Shown: positions 1 to 7,527 of the stretch, in pieces | Position numbering within the stretch: the first letter of the stretch is position 1 | How the letters are laid out: each line of letters begins with the position of its first letter | Program-made: the position numbers and the translations under genes | The notes under the pieces: generated by a model | Told to the model about the DNA's origin: nothing | What the model saw: the letters and a program-made list of their open reading frames with translations, nothing else | The model's database searches: none | Origin: Blastopirellula marina DSM 3645 | GTDB taxonomy: Bacteria > Planctomycetota > Planctomycetia > Pirellulales > Pirellulaceae | Assembly (NCBI RefSeq): GCF_000153105.1 | Contig: NZ_CH672376.1 | Coordinates: 1,066,817 to 1,130,816, forward strand | Reading direction: 5' to 3' | Length of the DNA stretch: 64,000 bases

Positions 1-31
1 GCCGGACCCTGCTTTTATCGTACCAAAGCCG

Positions 32-1165
32 TTAGTAAACGCCGACGGTGGTGCCGGATGCGATCCCGTGGAAGGGGCGAACTCCGCTGACGCCGTCCCA
101 GGGGTATTTGTCGAACGGCATTTCGCGTTCGCCTTCATCCCGTTCGAGGAAGCCGGGGACGAAGAACTCTTGGGTCAACGTCGTCAGTTTCACGCGGCCG
201 GTCTCGCCATAGGCGACCTTTTGCATTGGGTCGTCAAAGCTCACGACTTCGGTCACGGCCCGCGGCTGCGGAGCGTAGTAGCTGATCTTGTAACCTTCGT
301 CCGCCGTTACCGGCTTGCTGCAAGCGAGACCCATCAGCGTGTTGCCATAGGTGGGCGTCATGTAGATGCCGCTCTCTTCGGGCGAGCCGCCAAACAGCTC
401 TTCGACGCAGTAGCGGGTCCACTGCGGCGTGAACTCGGTGCCGCCGCTGAAGATGCCGGTGATCCCGACTTCGGCCAGCGAAGTTCCTCGTTCTTCCAGA
501 CCCAAGCAAAGCGATTCGATCAGCTTCGGCGTGCCGAACATGCACTTCACGTCGTGGCCGGCGGTCAGTACGGTGATCGCCTGATCGATGCAATGCTTCT
601 TGTATTCTTCCAGGTGCTCCATCCAGCCCTTCTTGATCAACTTGACTACCCAACGAGGGTCTAAGTCAATGCAGAACGAGATGCCGCCGCGATACTGGGC
701 CAGATGTTCGACCGCCAGACGTAGACGACGCGGGCCTGAGGGACCGAGCATCAACCAGTTCGAGCCTTTGGGGAAGTACTGATCGGGCAGCGTGTGGCTG
801 AAGTTCTCGTAGTCGGTCCGAAAGTCGTTGATCGCGATTCGGCTTTTCGGAACGCCGGTCGTCCCGCCGGTTTCAAAGACGTAGACCGGATCGTTTTCAA
901 AGGCCTTGGGAACCCAGCGACGCACCGGTCCGCCGCGAAGCCAGTCGTCTTCGAACAACGGGAACTTTTGAATGTCTTCGTAGTTTTTCACTTCGGTCAA
1001 CGGATCGAAGTTGAGCTCTTTCTTCTTCTCGAGCCAGAAAGGGCAACCGGTCGACTCGTGGAAGTGCCACTGGACGGTCTCGTACGCATGTTGGTCGAGC
1101 TTGTCCTTGGCGGCCTGGGCTTTTGCTTGAATATCAGCCGACAAGACGCTTTCGCCAGAATTCAT
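32..1165 (-). CDS. AMP-binding (phenylacetate-CoA ligase-like) protein
   Basis: A 377-residue protein with the adenylate-forming signature TGGTTGVPKSR near residue 100, as in the PaaK-like branch of acyl/aryl-CoA ligases. These enzymes activate a carboxylate with ATP to an acyl-AMP. It is shorter than the usual ~430-residue PaaK proteins and ends without a clear C-terminal lid domain, so it may only adenylate or use a partner; that is inference. No signal peptide, so cytoplasmic. An in-frame GTG lies 9 bp upstream (1174), but ATG at 1165 is preceded by AGGTGG at good spacing and is preferred. The substrate cannot be told from sequence. It is transcribed away from the cassette that starts at 1411. 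Confidence 0.75.
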   Translation of the reverse strand: MNSGESVLSADIQAKAQAAKDKLDQHAYETVQWHFHESTGCPFWLEKKKELNFDPLTEVKNYEDIQKFPLFEDDWLRGGPVRRWVPKAFENDPVYVFETGGTTGVPKSRIAINDFRTDYENFSHTLPDQYFPKGSNWLMLGPSGPRRLRLAVEHLAQYRGGISFCIDLDPRWVVKLIKKGWMEHLEEYKKHCIDQAITVLTAGHDVKCMFGTPKLIESLCLGLEERGTSLAEVGITGIFSGGTEFTPQWTRYCVEELFGGSPEESGIYMTPTYGNTLMGLACSKPVTADEGYKISYYAPQPRAVTEVVSFDDPMQKVAYGETGRVKLTTLTQEFFVPGFLERDEGEREMPFDKYPWDGVSGVRPFHGIASGTTVGVY

Positions 1166-1332
1166 CTTCACCACCTACGCAGGAACATGGGGGCAGTAAA
1201 ATCGCCGCGCGGCAGGCGAAGTGGAGGGAAGAATTTGCGAGCCGCGGGTCTGTTTCTATCAGGATAGAGAGAAAAGGTTGTTTCGACAACCATTGTCGGA
1301 CGGAATAAATTTGGGAACGCCGACCGACTTTG

Positions 1333-1361
1333 TTGCGAAGCGTAGTGTAGGGGGGTATGCT
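1333..1361 (+). promoter_or_regulatory. Candidate sigma70-type promoter for the 1411 cassette
   Basis: TTGCGA (1333-1338) and TATGCT (1356-1361) are separated by 17 bp. Each hexamer matches the consensus at four of six positions. It lies about 50 bp upstream of the ATG at 1411 and points toward it. Moderate match only. Confidence 0.3.
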
Positions 1362-1410
1362 GTTGGCCAGGATAGCGGTCGCATATAGATGATTGTCGAC
1401 GAAAAATTAA

Positions 1411-1866
1411 ATGAATCGTTCGGATGAAAGTTTTGAGCCGCCAAGAGTCTATCGGGCGATGATCTTCGATTCTCAGGATTCGCTGCCAGTTGTCGGATCA
1501 ACAGCCAAGGAGCTAGGAGTCCGAATTGGCGTCGATATTCATGTCGATGCCGGCGGAAATGTTAATCTGGACGAGAATGGAATGTCGGTTGCCCCGCGCT
1601 GGCAAGATTTACCCAGGTATAGAATTCCCAAGAGATTGCGAGCGGTCGTTCCCGGGGCCAGCGGGTCAAACAGTGTGGCCTGTTTTGTCATGGGAAACGG
1701 CGCGTTTGCTGACGGAATTGTTGCTTCTGGACTAAAATTAATTCCAGATCGTAAACCGCAACCGATAACACATGGTGTGGTGGCGCCGATCTCGGCAGTT
1801 TCACTCACTCAATACCAAGCGGACTTGGCCAGTACGCGATCCTCCTGGCAGATCGACGAGACGTAA
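1411..1866 (+). CDS. Possible Tse2-like ADP-ribosyltransferase toxin
   Basis: A 151-residue protein with no signal peptide. By eye it follows the layout of Tse2-family toxins (a predicted ADP-ribosyltransferase fold): an N-terminal VYRAM (Tse2 has LYRAV), a central LGVR then GMSVAP block (Tse2 has GGTSVF), LPRYRIPKRLR, and a C-terminal THGVVAP followed by a helix ending in SSW (Tse2 has THYTIMPA and a helix ending in QW). Arg in VYRA and Ser in GMSV would be the expected catalytic-site residues. The similarity is remote and was judged without an alignment program. The stop codon is 2 bp before the TPR gene at 1869, so the two are co-transcribed, as expected for a toxin with its neutraliser. 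It could equally be an uncharacterised conserved protein. Confidence 0.4.
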   Translation: MNRSDESFEPPRVYRAMIFDSQDSLPVVGSTAKELGVRIGVDIHVDAGGNVNLDENGMSVAPRWQDLPRYRIPKRLRAVVPGASGSNSVACFVMGNGAFADGIVASGLKLIPDRKPQPITHGVVAPISAVSLTQYQADLASTRSSWQIDET

Positions 1867-1868
1867 TC

Positions 1869-3140
1869 ATGATTGCACAACATCCATTCGGAAGTCCTGC
1901 CTTCAATCAGGTGGCCAAGGGGATGATTGAGCTCCATCGGCTGATGAAAGAAGGCAAAGACGACTCGCCTGAGGCGGATGCGGTGCGCGATGCGATGGAT
2001 GCGCCCTATGCGGAATTGAACAAGCAGGAGAGGGAGAGGATTGGTTGGCTTTCGGAGGATCTTTACTCGATTAGTGATCCGCCGGATGAGGTTGTGATAA
2101 AGGAGATGAATCCCCAGTCGTTGCGATATTTGATGGAATCGTTCGAAGCACGAGAGAAAGGATATTGGGATTCAGCACTTGCGATATTGCGACGCTGGCG
2201 AAGTTACATTGAGCCAGTTCTACTTTCTGTCATGCGAGGTGAAATCTGGCAATTAGCAGGGAATTTTGATGTCGCAACAGAGTTCTACGGCCATGCAGTT
2301 TCGTGTGAGCCATCGAATCCCAAGTATTTGAACTTATACATTTTGTCGCTTTGGTACTCTGATCCAGCGATGGCGCAGAAAGCTTCGGTCAATATCTTAA
2401 ATGAAGAAACGAACAATACGCCGGCAGTTATAGCTCGTGCGGCTGGCATTTGTATTCAAGCTGCAAAGCAAGTCTCAGATCCCGAGGCGGCAAAGGTTAG
2501 TCGTTGGTTAGTCCCGATACTCGAAAGAAACGTCGAGCGGCTTAAATTAAATAGCGAAGTCCATGATGGAGAAGAATCTGCACATTCATTGACCATTTCA
2601 ATACTTGGGTTTTGTCATGAATGCCTGGGGGACGTTGACGCTGCTGTTGAGCACTACACCAATGCGCTTGAGTTTTATCCTGACGACGAAGTATTTCTCA
2701 TCACGAGAGCGATTCATCTTTATGGAAAGTCTAGCGATTCGATTATGGATTTTGAACGAACCGTAAAACTAGGTTCTAAAATAATCTGGCCTTACTTCTT
2801 TTTAGCGAATCATTATTTGACAAATAATCGCTTTGAAGCCTGTCGGAAAATGTGCGAGTCAGGTCTGAGGAGAGAAGGACCTGATACCGCAAAAAGTCAA
2901 CTCGAAGAGTGGCATGCAATTGCTCAAGCCGAGCTAGGTTTTTCTCCCGATCTTGTTCTTAAAACGTTCGATGCCGCGATTGCCTTAGATCCCGCAAACG
3001 AACGGGCTAAGCGAAACAAGGCGACCTTCGAGCAGAATTTTAAGCCTGCTCAGCCTACACACGCACAATGGGAGCAAAAGCCCGTCGAAGAGATTCGACA
3101 GTTTGGCTTGAACGAACGGCGTTACTTCTTGGCCGCATAG
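1869..3140 (+). CDS. TPR-repeat protein, possible partner or immunity protein
   Basis: A 423-residue soluble protein without signal peptide or membrane segment. The middle and C-terminal parts show TPR-like helix pairs (for example AGNFDVATEFYGHAVSCEPSN, split over about residues 130-150, a second around LGDVDAAVEHYTNALEFYPDD, and FDAAIALDPANERA near residue 370). TPR proteins are protein-binding scaffolds. It begins 2 bp after the preceding toxin-like gene, so a role as binding partner or antidote is an inference from context. Its composition is visibly more AT-rich than its neighbours (runs such as TTAAATTAAATAG), which suggests a horizontally acquired cassette. No enzymatic motif was seen. 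Confidence 0.65.
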   Translation: MIAQHPFGSPAFNQVAKGMIELHRLMKEGKDDSPEADAVRDAMDAPYAELNKQERERIGWLSEDLYSISDPPDEVVIKEMNPQSLRYLMESFEAREKGYWDSALAILRRWRSYIEPVLLSVMRGEIWQLAGNFDVATEFYGHAVSCEPSNPKYLNLYILSLWYSDPAMAQKASVNILNEETNNTPAVIARAAGICIQAAKQVSDPEAAKVSRWLVPILERNVERLKLNSEVHDGEESAHSLTISILGFCHECLGDVDAAVEHYTNALEFYPDDEVFLITRAIHLYGKSSDSIMDFERTVKLGSKIIWPYFFLANHYLTNNRFEACRKMCESGLRREGPDTAKSQLEEWHAIAQAELGFSPDLVLKTFDAAIALDPANERAKRNKATFEQNFKPAQPTHAQWEQKPVEEIRQFGLNERRYFLAA

Positions 3141-3541
3141 GTAGCAGACTGATCGCCGTTCTGTTTTCAGTCATTACGCGAGCATCTTGATTCTCAAGAG
3201 CGTGATAGGTCGTTTCTGGCGACCGCACCCCCAGGAACCGACCGTTCGCACGCATCGGTAACCCATTGCGGCGCTTGGATTCCATCGTGTTTCTCTTCTT
3301 TCTCATCGGATCCCAACGGAGATCGGGCGCCGTTGTCCTGGCATATCGATCCGTTAAATAGCAGCTATCCCCGGTTATTTTCTTGACGCCGCGCCGAGGG
3401 AATTTTATAAAAGAACCGAAGAAAAATACCTGTTAAAATGCGTTAGCGGGGCCGATTGCTTCATTCGGAGCGGTTTCTCGCCGAGCCCCAGCGCCGCGGT
3501 ATTCATCTTTCCCTCATCCCTGGAAGAGAGAGACTAAGGCC
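3141..3541. other. Intergenic region carrying the promoter of the DUF1559 gene
   Basis: About 400 bp without a convincing gene. Its upstream half shows nothing recognisable. Its downstream half contains the promoter at 3383-3411 and a ~130-nt leader before the ATG at 3542. Confidence 0.6.
3383..3411 (+). promoter_or_regulatory. Near-consensus sigma70 promoter for DUF1559 cassette 1
   Basis: TTGACG (3383-3388) and TATAAA (3406-3411) are separated by exactly 17 bp; each hexamer has five of six consensus bases. The predicted start near 3418 leaves a 5' leader of roughly 120 nt before the ATG at 3542. Confidence 0.65.
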
Positions 3542-4594
3542 ATGCACTTTTCACGAAGGCTGCTTGCGCCCGATCGGCGCCTTGCTTTTACGTTGGTCGA
3601 GCTGTTGGTGGTGATCGCGATCATCGGCGTGTTGATCGCGCTATTGTTGCCGGCGGTGCAGCAGGCCCGCGAGTCGGCGCGGCGGATGCAATGCATCAAC
3701 CGGATGAAGCAGATTGGTTTGGCGCTGCATACCTATCACGATACGTACTCGGCCTTTCCTGCGATGCAGATCCAAGCGGCGCCGGCTCGTCCGAGCGGGT
3801 TCGCCTCGTTGTTGCCATATATCGAGCAAACGGCGATCTACGACGGGATGACCAGCGCCAGTCCGCCGTATGGATCGGCCGATTGGAACCCGACGCATCA
3901 GAGCACGCTCATCCCCGAGTTGGCTTGTCCCTCCGACCCCAACTGGGACAGTCGGGCCTACGTCAATGGGCGCAAGCCGCGCAGCTATCATTTCTCGGTC
4001 GGGGATAGTATTCGCAGCAACGATACCGTGGATTCCTCGAAACGAGGGATGTTCGTCACACAACTCAATCGCGACTTCAGTGATCTGAGCGACGGTACTA
4101 GCAATACGGTCGCGATCTCTGAAGTGGTGGTCGGTCCCAATGACATTACGCGAACCCTGAAGGGGAACGTCGCCGTGACGCCGGGGATCAACGCCAACCC
4201 GTCGAGCCCGGCCGACTGCTGGGCGGCGCGCGGAACCAACGGCATGGTGAACTCGGCCGTCACCGTCACCGCCGAATCGTACGTCCATCGAGCGCCCGGT
4301 AGTCGCTGGGCCGAAGGACGCGTTTTCTTTTCCGGTTTCAGTACGGTCCTTCCTCCCAACGCGCCCCGCTGCACGACGGCGTCGACTGACGCGACTTGGG
4401 GGATCTGGACGCCGAGCAGTTTTCACCCCGGCGGCGTCAATGTTGGTTATGCCGACGGATCAACGCACTTTATCCCCGAGACGATCGACAGCGGAGATCC
4501 GACCGCGACCGAAGTGACGTCGGGGCCCAGTCCCTACGGCGTTTGGGGCGCGATGGGAACGATTAGCAGCGGTGAAGTAACGGCTAATTTTTAA
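3542..4594 (+). CDS. DUF1559 prepilin-like protein (cassette 1)
   Basis: A 350-residue protein with a type IV pilin/type II pseudopilin N-terminus: a basic leader (residues 1-15), a probable prepilin peptidase cut between Ala15 and Phe16, Glu at +5 of the mature protein, then one long hydrophobic helix ([16 protein letters not shown] and onward). The C-terminal part has the family motif HPGGV-x5-DG. The family is strongly expanded in planctomycetes; its function is not established, but the N-terminus predicts processing and membrane or pilus-like assembly in the envelope. The next gene is a small lipoprotein, a pairing seen repeatedly in this window. The cleavage site has Ala instead of the usual Gly at -1. 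Confidence 0.92.
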   Translation: MHFSRRLLAPDRRLAFTLVELLVVIAIIGVLIALLLPAVQQARESARRMQCINRMKQIGLALHTYHDTYSAFPAMQIQAAPARPSGFASLLPYIEQTAIYDGMTSASPPYGSADWNPTHQSTLIPELACPSDPNWDSRAYVNGRKPRSYHFSVGDSIRSNDTVDSSKRGMFVTQLNRDFSDLSDGTSNTVAISEVVVGPNDITRTLKGNVAVTPGINANPSSPADCWAARGTNGMVNSAVTVTAESYVHRAPGSRWAEGRVFFSGFSTVLPPNAPRCTTASTDATWGIWTPSSFHPGGVNVGYADGSTHFIPETIDSGDPTATEVTSGPSPYGVWGAMGTISSGEVTANF

Positions 4595-4616
4595 GCGATT
4601 TCGATTGAGAGAATTC

Positions 4617-5087
4617 ATGAATCGAGTTGAACTTACAGCGCTGCTGGTATTGGTCGGATTGGTTGGATGCGGCCAAGCGCCGGATCCCAATCGTCCCAGG
4701 ATGGTGCCGGTCAAAGCGATTGTCACCCACGACGGACAGCCGGTCGAAAAAGCGACCGTGACGTTTGGCGGCGCCGAACTGCGCGGCGCTGTGGGCCATA
4801 CGAACGATCGCGGGGAAGTGGTGATGTGGACGTATGACGAAGGAGACGGAGTGATCCCTGGCTCGTATAGCGTGGCGATCCGCAAGTTGGAAGTCTTGGC
4901 GCTGCCTGATCCCGATTCGGTCAGCCCCGCCGAATACAACCGACTCTCGCGCGAATTGAACGCGGCGCTCTCGGGCGCTCCCAGGCATCTACTGCCCAAG
5001 CGTTACGCCAGCGCAAAGACAAGCGAGCTGACGGTGGAAGTGATGGATCCGGGGGAGAATGTGTTCACGTTTGCGCTGGAAGAGTAG
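4617..5087 (+). CDS. Small lipoprotein paired with DUF1559 (cassette 1)
   Basis: A 156-residue protein with a lipoprotein signal peptide ending in LVGC (Cys18). The mature part looks like one compact beta-sandwich of the carboxypeptidase-regulatory/transthyretin-like kind: VKAIVTHDGQPVEKATVTF near the start, TNDRGEV, then IPGSYSVAIRK. An in-frame TTG exists at 4605, but the ATG at 4617 follows a GAGAGAA ribosome-binding stretch and gives a normal signal peptide. It begins 22 bp after the DUF1559 gene, so it is probably co-transcribed. Likely sorted to a membrane facing the periplasm. Role unknown; partner of the prepilin-like protein is an inference from repeated linkage. Confidence 0.8.
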   Translation: MNRVELTALLVLVGLVGCGQAPDPNRPRMVPVKAIVTHDGQPVEKATVTFGGAELRGAVGHTNDRGEVVMWTYDEGDGVIPGSYSVAIRKLEVLALPDPDSVSPAEYNRLSRELNAALSGAPRHLLPKRYASAKTSELTVEVMDPGENVFTFALEE

Positions 5088-5129
5088 GGGGGAAAGCGGA
5101 AAGCGGAGCGAGCCGCCAACGGCCTCCTA
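5088..5129. terminator. Inverted repeat between convergent genes
   Basis: AGTAGGGGG just after the upstream stop and CCTCCTACT overlapping the downstream minus-strand stop codon can pair with one mismatch, with an inner GCGG/CCGC pair. There is no T-tract. It may act as a shared 3' end for the two converging transcripts. Confidence 0.35.
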
Positions 5130-6134
5130 CTTCCACTGCCAAACATCTTTCTCTTTCAACTTCGCATCCGTTTTGGGTTGATCCGATTGCAGCCACTTCT
5201 TGGCGGCGGCGTCTTCTTTCAAATAAGCGTCCCAAAATTTCAAGCTAATTTGCTGGATCGCCGGGTGATGAGCGGGATCGCGCTTGCCGATCCGCAAGCC
5301 GCGAGCATCCGAGAATGCGGCGTGCGTTCCGCCGTCAAAGACCAGCTCGTATTTGTCGCCAGTCGGTAGGCCTTGGTAGACTTCGCGGCGCGACTCGGGC
5401 GTCGTCCGCGGATCGATCATGCTGCTGTCTGCGGTGCCGGTCATGCAGAGCATCGGCAGCTTGACTTCGCCGTACGATTTCTCGGCCGACATGCCTTCGG
5501 TGGTCTGCGGGCTCATCGGCAAGAAGGCGTCGAGGCGCGGTTCGGCGTTGCTGCGGCCGAGCGGAAATTTGCGTCCGGCGACCGCCGTGGTGGTGACCGC
5601 GCCAAAGCTGTGCCCGGTCATGCCGATATGCTCGAGGTCGAGCTTGCCTTGGAGGGGACTGTCGGCCTGCTTGTTCATGACTTCCAACTGATCGATCACG
5701 AACGAAACATCCTTAATCCGATCCATCAAGCTTTTCCCACTGGCCGCTTGCTTCATCGCTTGCATGATTTCGCGCCGCGGAACTCCCTTCCAGACCGATT
5801 CGTCGCTGCCGGCATGCTGCATGAAGACGCAAACGTAACCAGCACTCGCCCAGTGGTTACCTAGGTAAACGCTGTTTTCACGCGAACCCCCCAGCCCGTG
5901 CGAAAATAGGATCACCGGCAGCGGCTTAGCCGTCTCGGGCAGATAGACGCGAATCGGGACGACGCGATCCCGCGCCGCGTCTTTCGGCTCGAGGTCGATC
6001 TGTTGAACCTTGGTCTCTGCGGCCGCTGCGGCGGGGGCCAGAAAAGCGCAGGTCAGAAGCAGCAAAGCGAGCAGCGGTCGAAGGCGTTGGATCATGGCCA
6101 GTTCCCGTCTAGAGATCAGCAGCAGGGCATACAT
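5127..6134 (-). CDS. Secreted alpha/beta hydrolase (dienelactone hydrolase/PAF-AH-like)
   Basis: A 335-residue protein with an N-terminal signal sequence ending near APAAAAAET. The hydrolase core starts with VPIRVYLPE and VILFSHGLGGS (oxyanion region). The nucleophile elbow is GHSFG, a downstream acid is plausible in GTADSS, and the catalytic His is in FDGGTHAAF. This set fits the chlorophyllase/platelet-activating-factor acetylhydrolase-like serine hydrolases. Exported; substrate unknown. Start choice: the first ATG (6134) has GAGGT about 11 bp upstream; an internal ATG at 6095 (MIQRLRPLL) would give a more typical signal peptide. Single gene facing the DUF1559 cassette. Confidence 0.8.
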   Translation of the reverse strand: MYALLLISRRELAMIQRLRPLLALLLLTCAFLAPAAAAAETKVQQIDLEPKDAARDRVVPIRVYLPETAKPLPVILFSHGLGGSRENSVYLGNHWASAGYVCVFMQHAGSDESVWKGVPRREIMQAMKQAASGKSLMDRIKDVSFVIDQLEVMNKQADSPLQGKLDLEHIGMTGHSFGAVTTTAVAGRKFPLGRSNAEPRLDAFLPMSPQTTEGMSAEKSYGEVKLPMLCMTGTADSSMIDPRTTPESRREVYQGLPTGDKYELVFDGGTHAAFSDARGLRIGKRDPAHHPAIQQISLKFWDAYLKEDAAAKKWLQSDQPKTDAKLKEKDVWQWK

Positions 6135-6182
6135 AGATGCTACCTCACTGCTGGCAGTCGGGTTTCAGGCAACAGCGCCCGC

Positions 6183-6635
6183 TTATTTGGCCGGGGGATG
6201 CGGACTACCCAATTGGGCTAGCATCTGTAGTACGCCGTTAAGATGGGCGATGCGGGGGCCAAAGCGATCGACAAATTCGTTAAGCATGAATTCGCTATCG
6301 GCCATATCTTCGCCGCTGTCGTCGATCTCGTCGGCGATTGAGCCAAGAAATTCTGTGTGAACTTTGCTCAGCGCTTCGGCCGCTTTGCGGCACTTGTCCG
6401 CTAGTTGAGGGTTGGCCTTGCGCCACGCCGCCAACTCGGATTGCCGCTGCTTTTGTTGCGAGATCTGCTGCTGCAGCATTTCTTCCAGTAGCTCTGCTTG
6501 CCGCTCTTGCAGGGTCACCATTCGTTGCAACAGCATGGTGATATTGCCGGCGGCCGAGTCGTCGTTACCTGAGGGGGAGCCTGCAGTTACGTCGACATGG
6601 GTGAACAGGGAGGGGAAGTTGTTCGGGCTAGACAT
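6183..6635 (-). CDS. Conserved coiled-coil protein of unknown function
   Basis: A 150-residue soluble protein. Residues ~33-75 are a Gln/Glu-rich helix (MLLQRMVTLQERQAELLEEM) that should form a coiled coil, followed by a second amphipathic helical part ending in FGPRIAHLNGVLQMLAQLG. No signal peptide or catalytic motif was seen. It is divergent from the gene at 6823 with about 190 bp between them. Possibly an oligomeric adaptor; function not known. Confidence 0.6.
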   Translation of the reverse strand: MSSPNNFPSLFTHVDVTAGSPSGNDDSAAGNITMLLQRMVTLQERQAELLEEMLQQQISQQKQRQSELAAWRKANPQLADKCRKAAEALSKVHTEFLGSIADEIDDSGEDMADSEFMLNEFVDRFGPRIAHLNGVLQMLAQLGSPHPPAK

Positions 6636-6822
6636 CTATTTTAACTCCGGATTCGATGCCCCAAGTATAGTCACGCTCTCCGAAGATTGTCGAGCATTTG
6701 CGGGTTTTGCGTAGATCGCTAGCAGATCCCGCTTCTGGCACGTTCGCTGCGACGGTTAAAGTCGACCACCGCGCAGCACCGATTGTGAAGGAAGCATCGC
6801 TGCGTGAGGGATTACCGGCGAT

Positions 6823-7467
6823 GTGATAGCACCCCTGGAAATGCACCTAGAGAGAAAGCCGCCTGTGACCGCGAGGGACAAAAGTTCCGTGCCGACTGTA
6901 GGATACTTAACGGTGGTCGAAGACGAGCAGCATGGGCTGTTCGGCGGGTATCTATTGTTAAATTCCAACGGTCGCCCACTTGAGTTTCATTGCACGACCC
7001 CGGTTCGCGCCAATCGTGCCCAAGAGATTTTGTACGGTCCGACGCTCCGCGAATATTTGTGTGGAGAGCAAATTGCCGCCGCTTTGGTTCGCAAGACCAA
7101 CCTGGCTCCGCGGATGATCTGCACTGACATCGCCGAAGTGCTAGCCGTGCGGCAGCATGTCGACGTTCCGGTGATCGCCGTCGCACCGACGGTCGCTGAG
7201 CCAACGACGACGTCTGAGACCGAGCGCAGCGAGAACGCCGCCGGTCAGGTTTGGCGCGTCGACGCCGCGCATCCAGTCGCTGCGCCCAAGTCGCCTGCTG
7301 GGTTTGCGTTGGCCGGCGCAGATGTCAGGATCGCCGATGCGTTTCCGCAAGACCAGGCCGACGTCGCCGCCGTCTGGGAAACGTTCGCGGCGCGGATTGA
7401 TTTGACTGAGCCGTTTGGTCGGATTCATGAAGCGATCAGCGAAGCGCAGCAAGCGCAACGCGGTTAA
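6823..7467 (+). CDS. Hypothetical protein upstream of the SNF2 helicase
   Basis: A 214-residue protein (GTG start at 6823; an in-frame ATG at 6841 is equally possible). The N-terminal half is ordered: VGYLTVVEDEQHGLFGGYLLLN followed, split here, by GRPLEFHCTTPV and RANRAQEILYGPTL, ending near residue 115. The second half is Ala/Pro/Glu-rich and probably flexible, with a short acidic helix at the end. I do not recognise a family with certainty. It lies 60 bp before the likely ATG of the SNF2 helicase on the same strand, so the two are probably one operon and may act together. Confidence 0.65.
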   Translation: MIAPLEMHLERKPPVTARDKSSVPTVGYLTVVEDEQHGLFGGYLLLNSNGRPLEFHCTTPVRANRAQEILYGPTLREYLCGEQIAAALVRKTNLAPRMICTDIAEVLAVRQHVDVPVIAVAPTVAEPTTTSETERSENAAGQVWRVDAAHPVAAPKSPAGFALAGADVRIADAFPQDQADVAAVWETFAARIDLTEPFGRIHEAISEAQQAQRG

Positions 7468-7527
7468 GTCAACGGCTGGGTCGGCCTTGTGTCGACGCCA
7501 AGTTCCTCGTGCCCCAAGGATGGGAAG

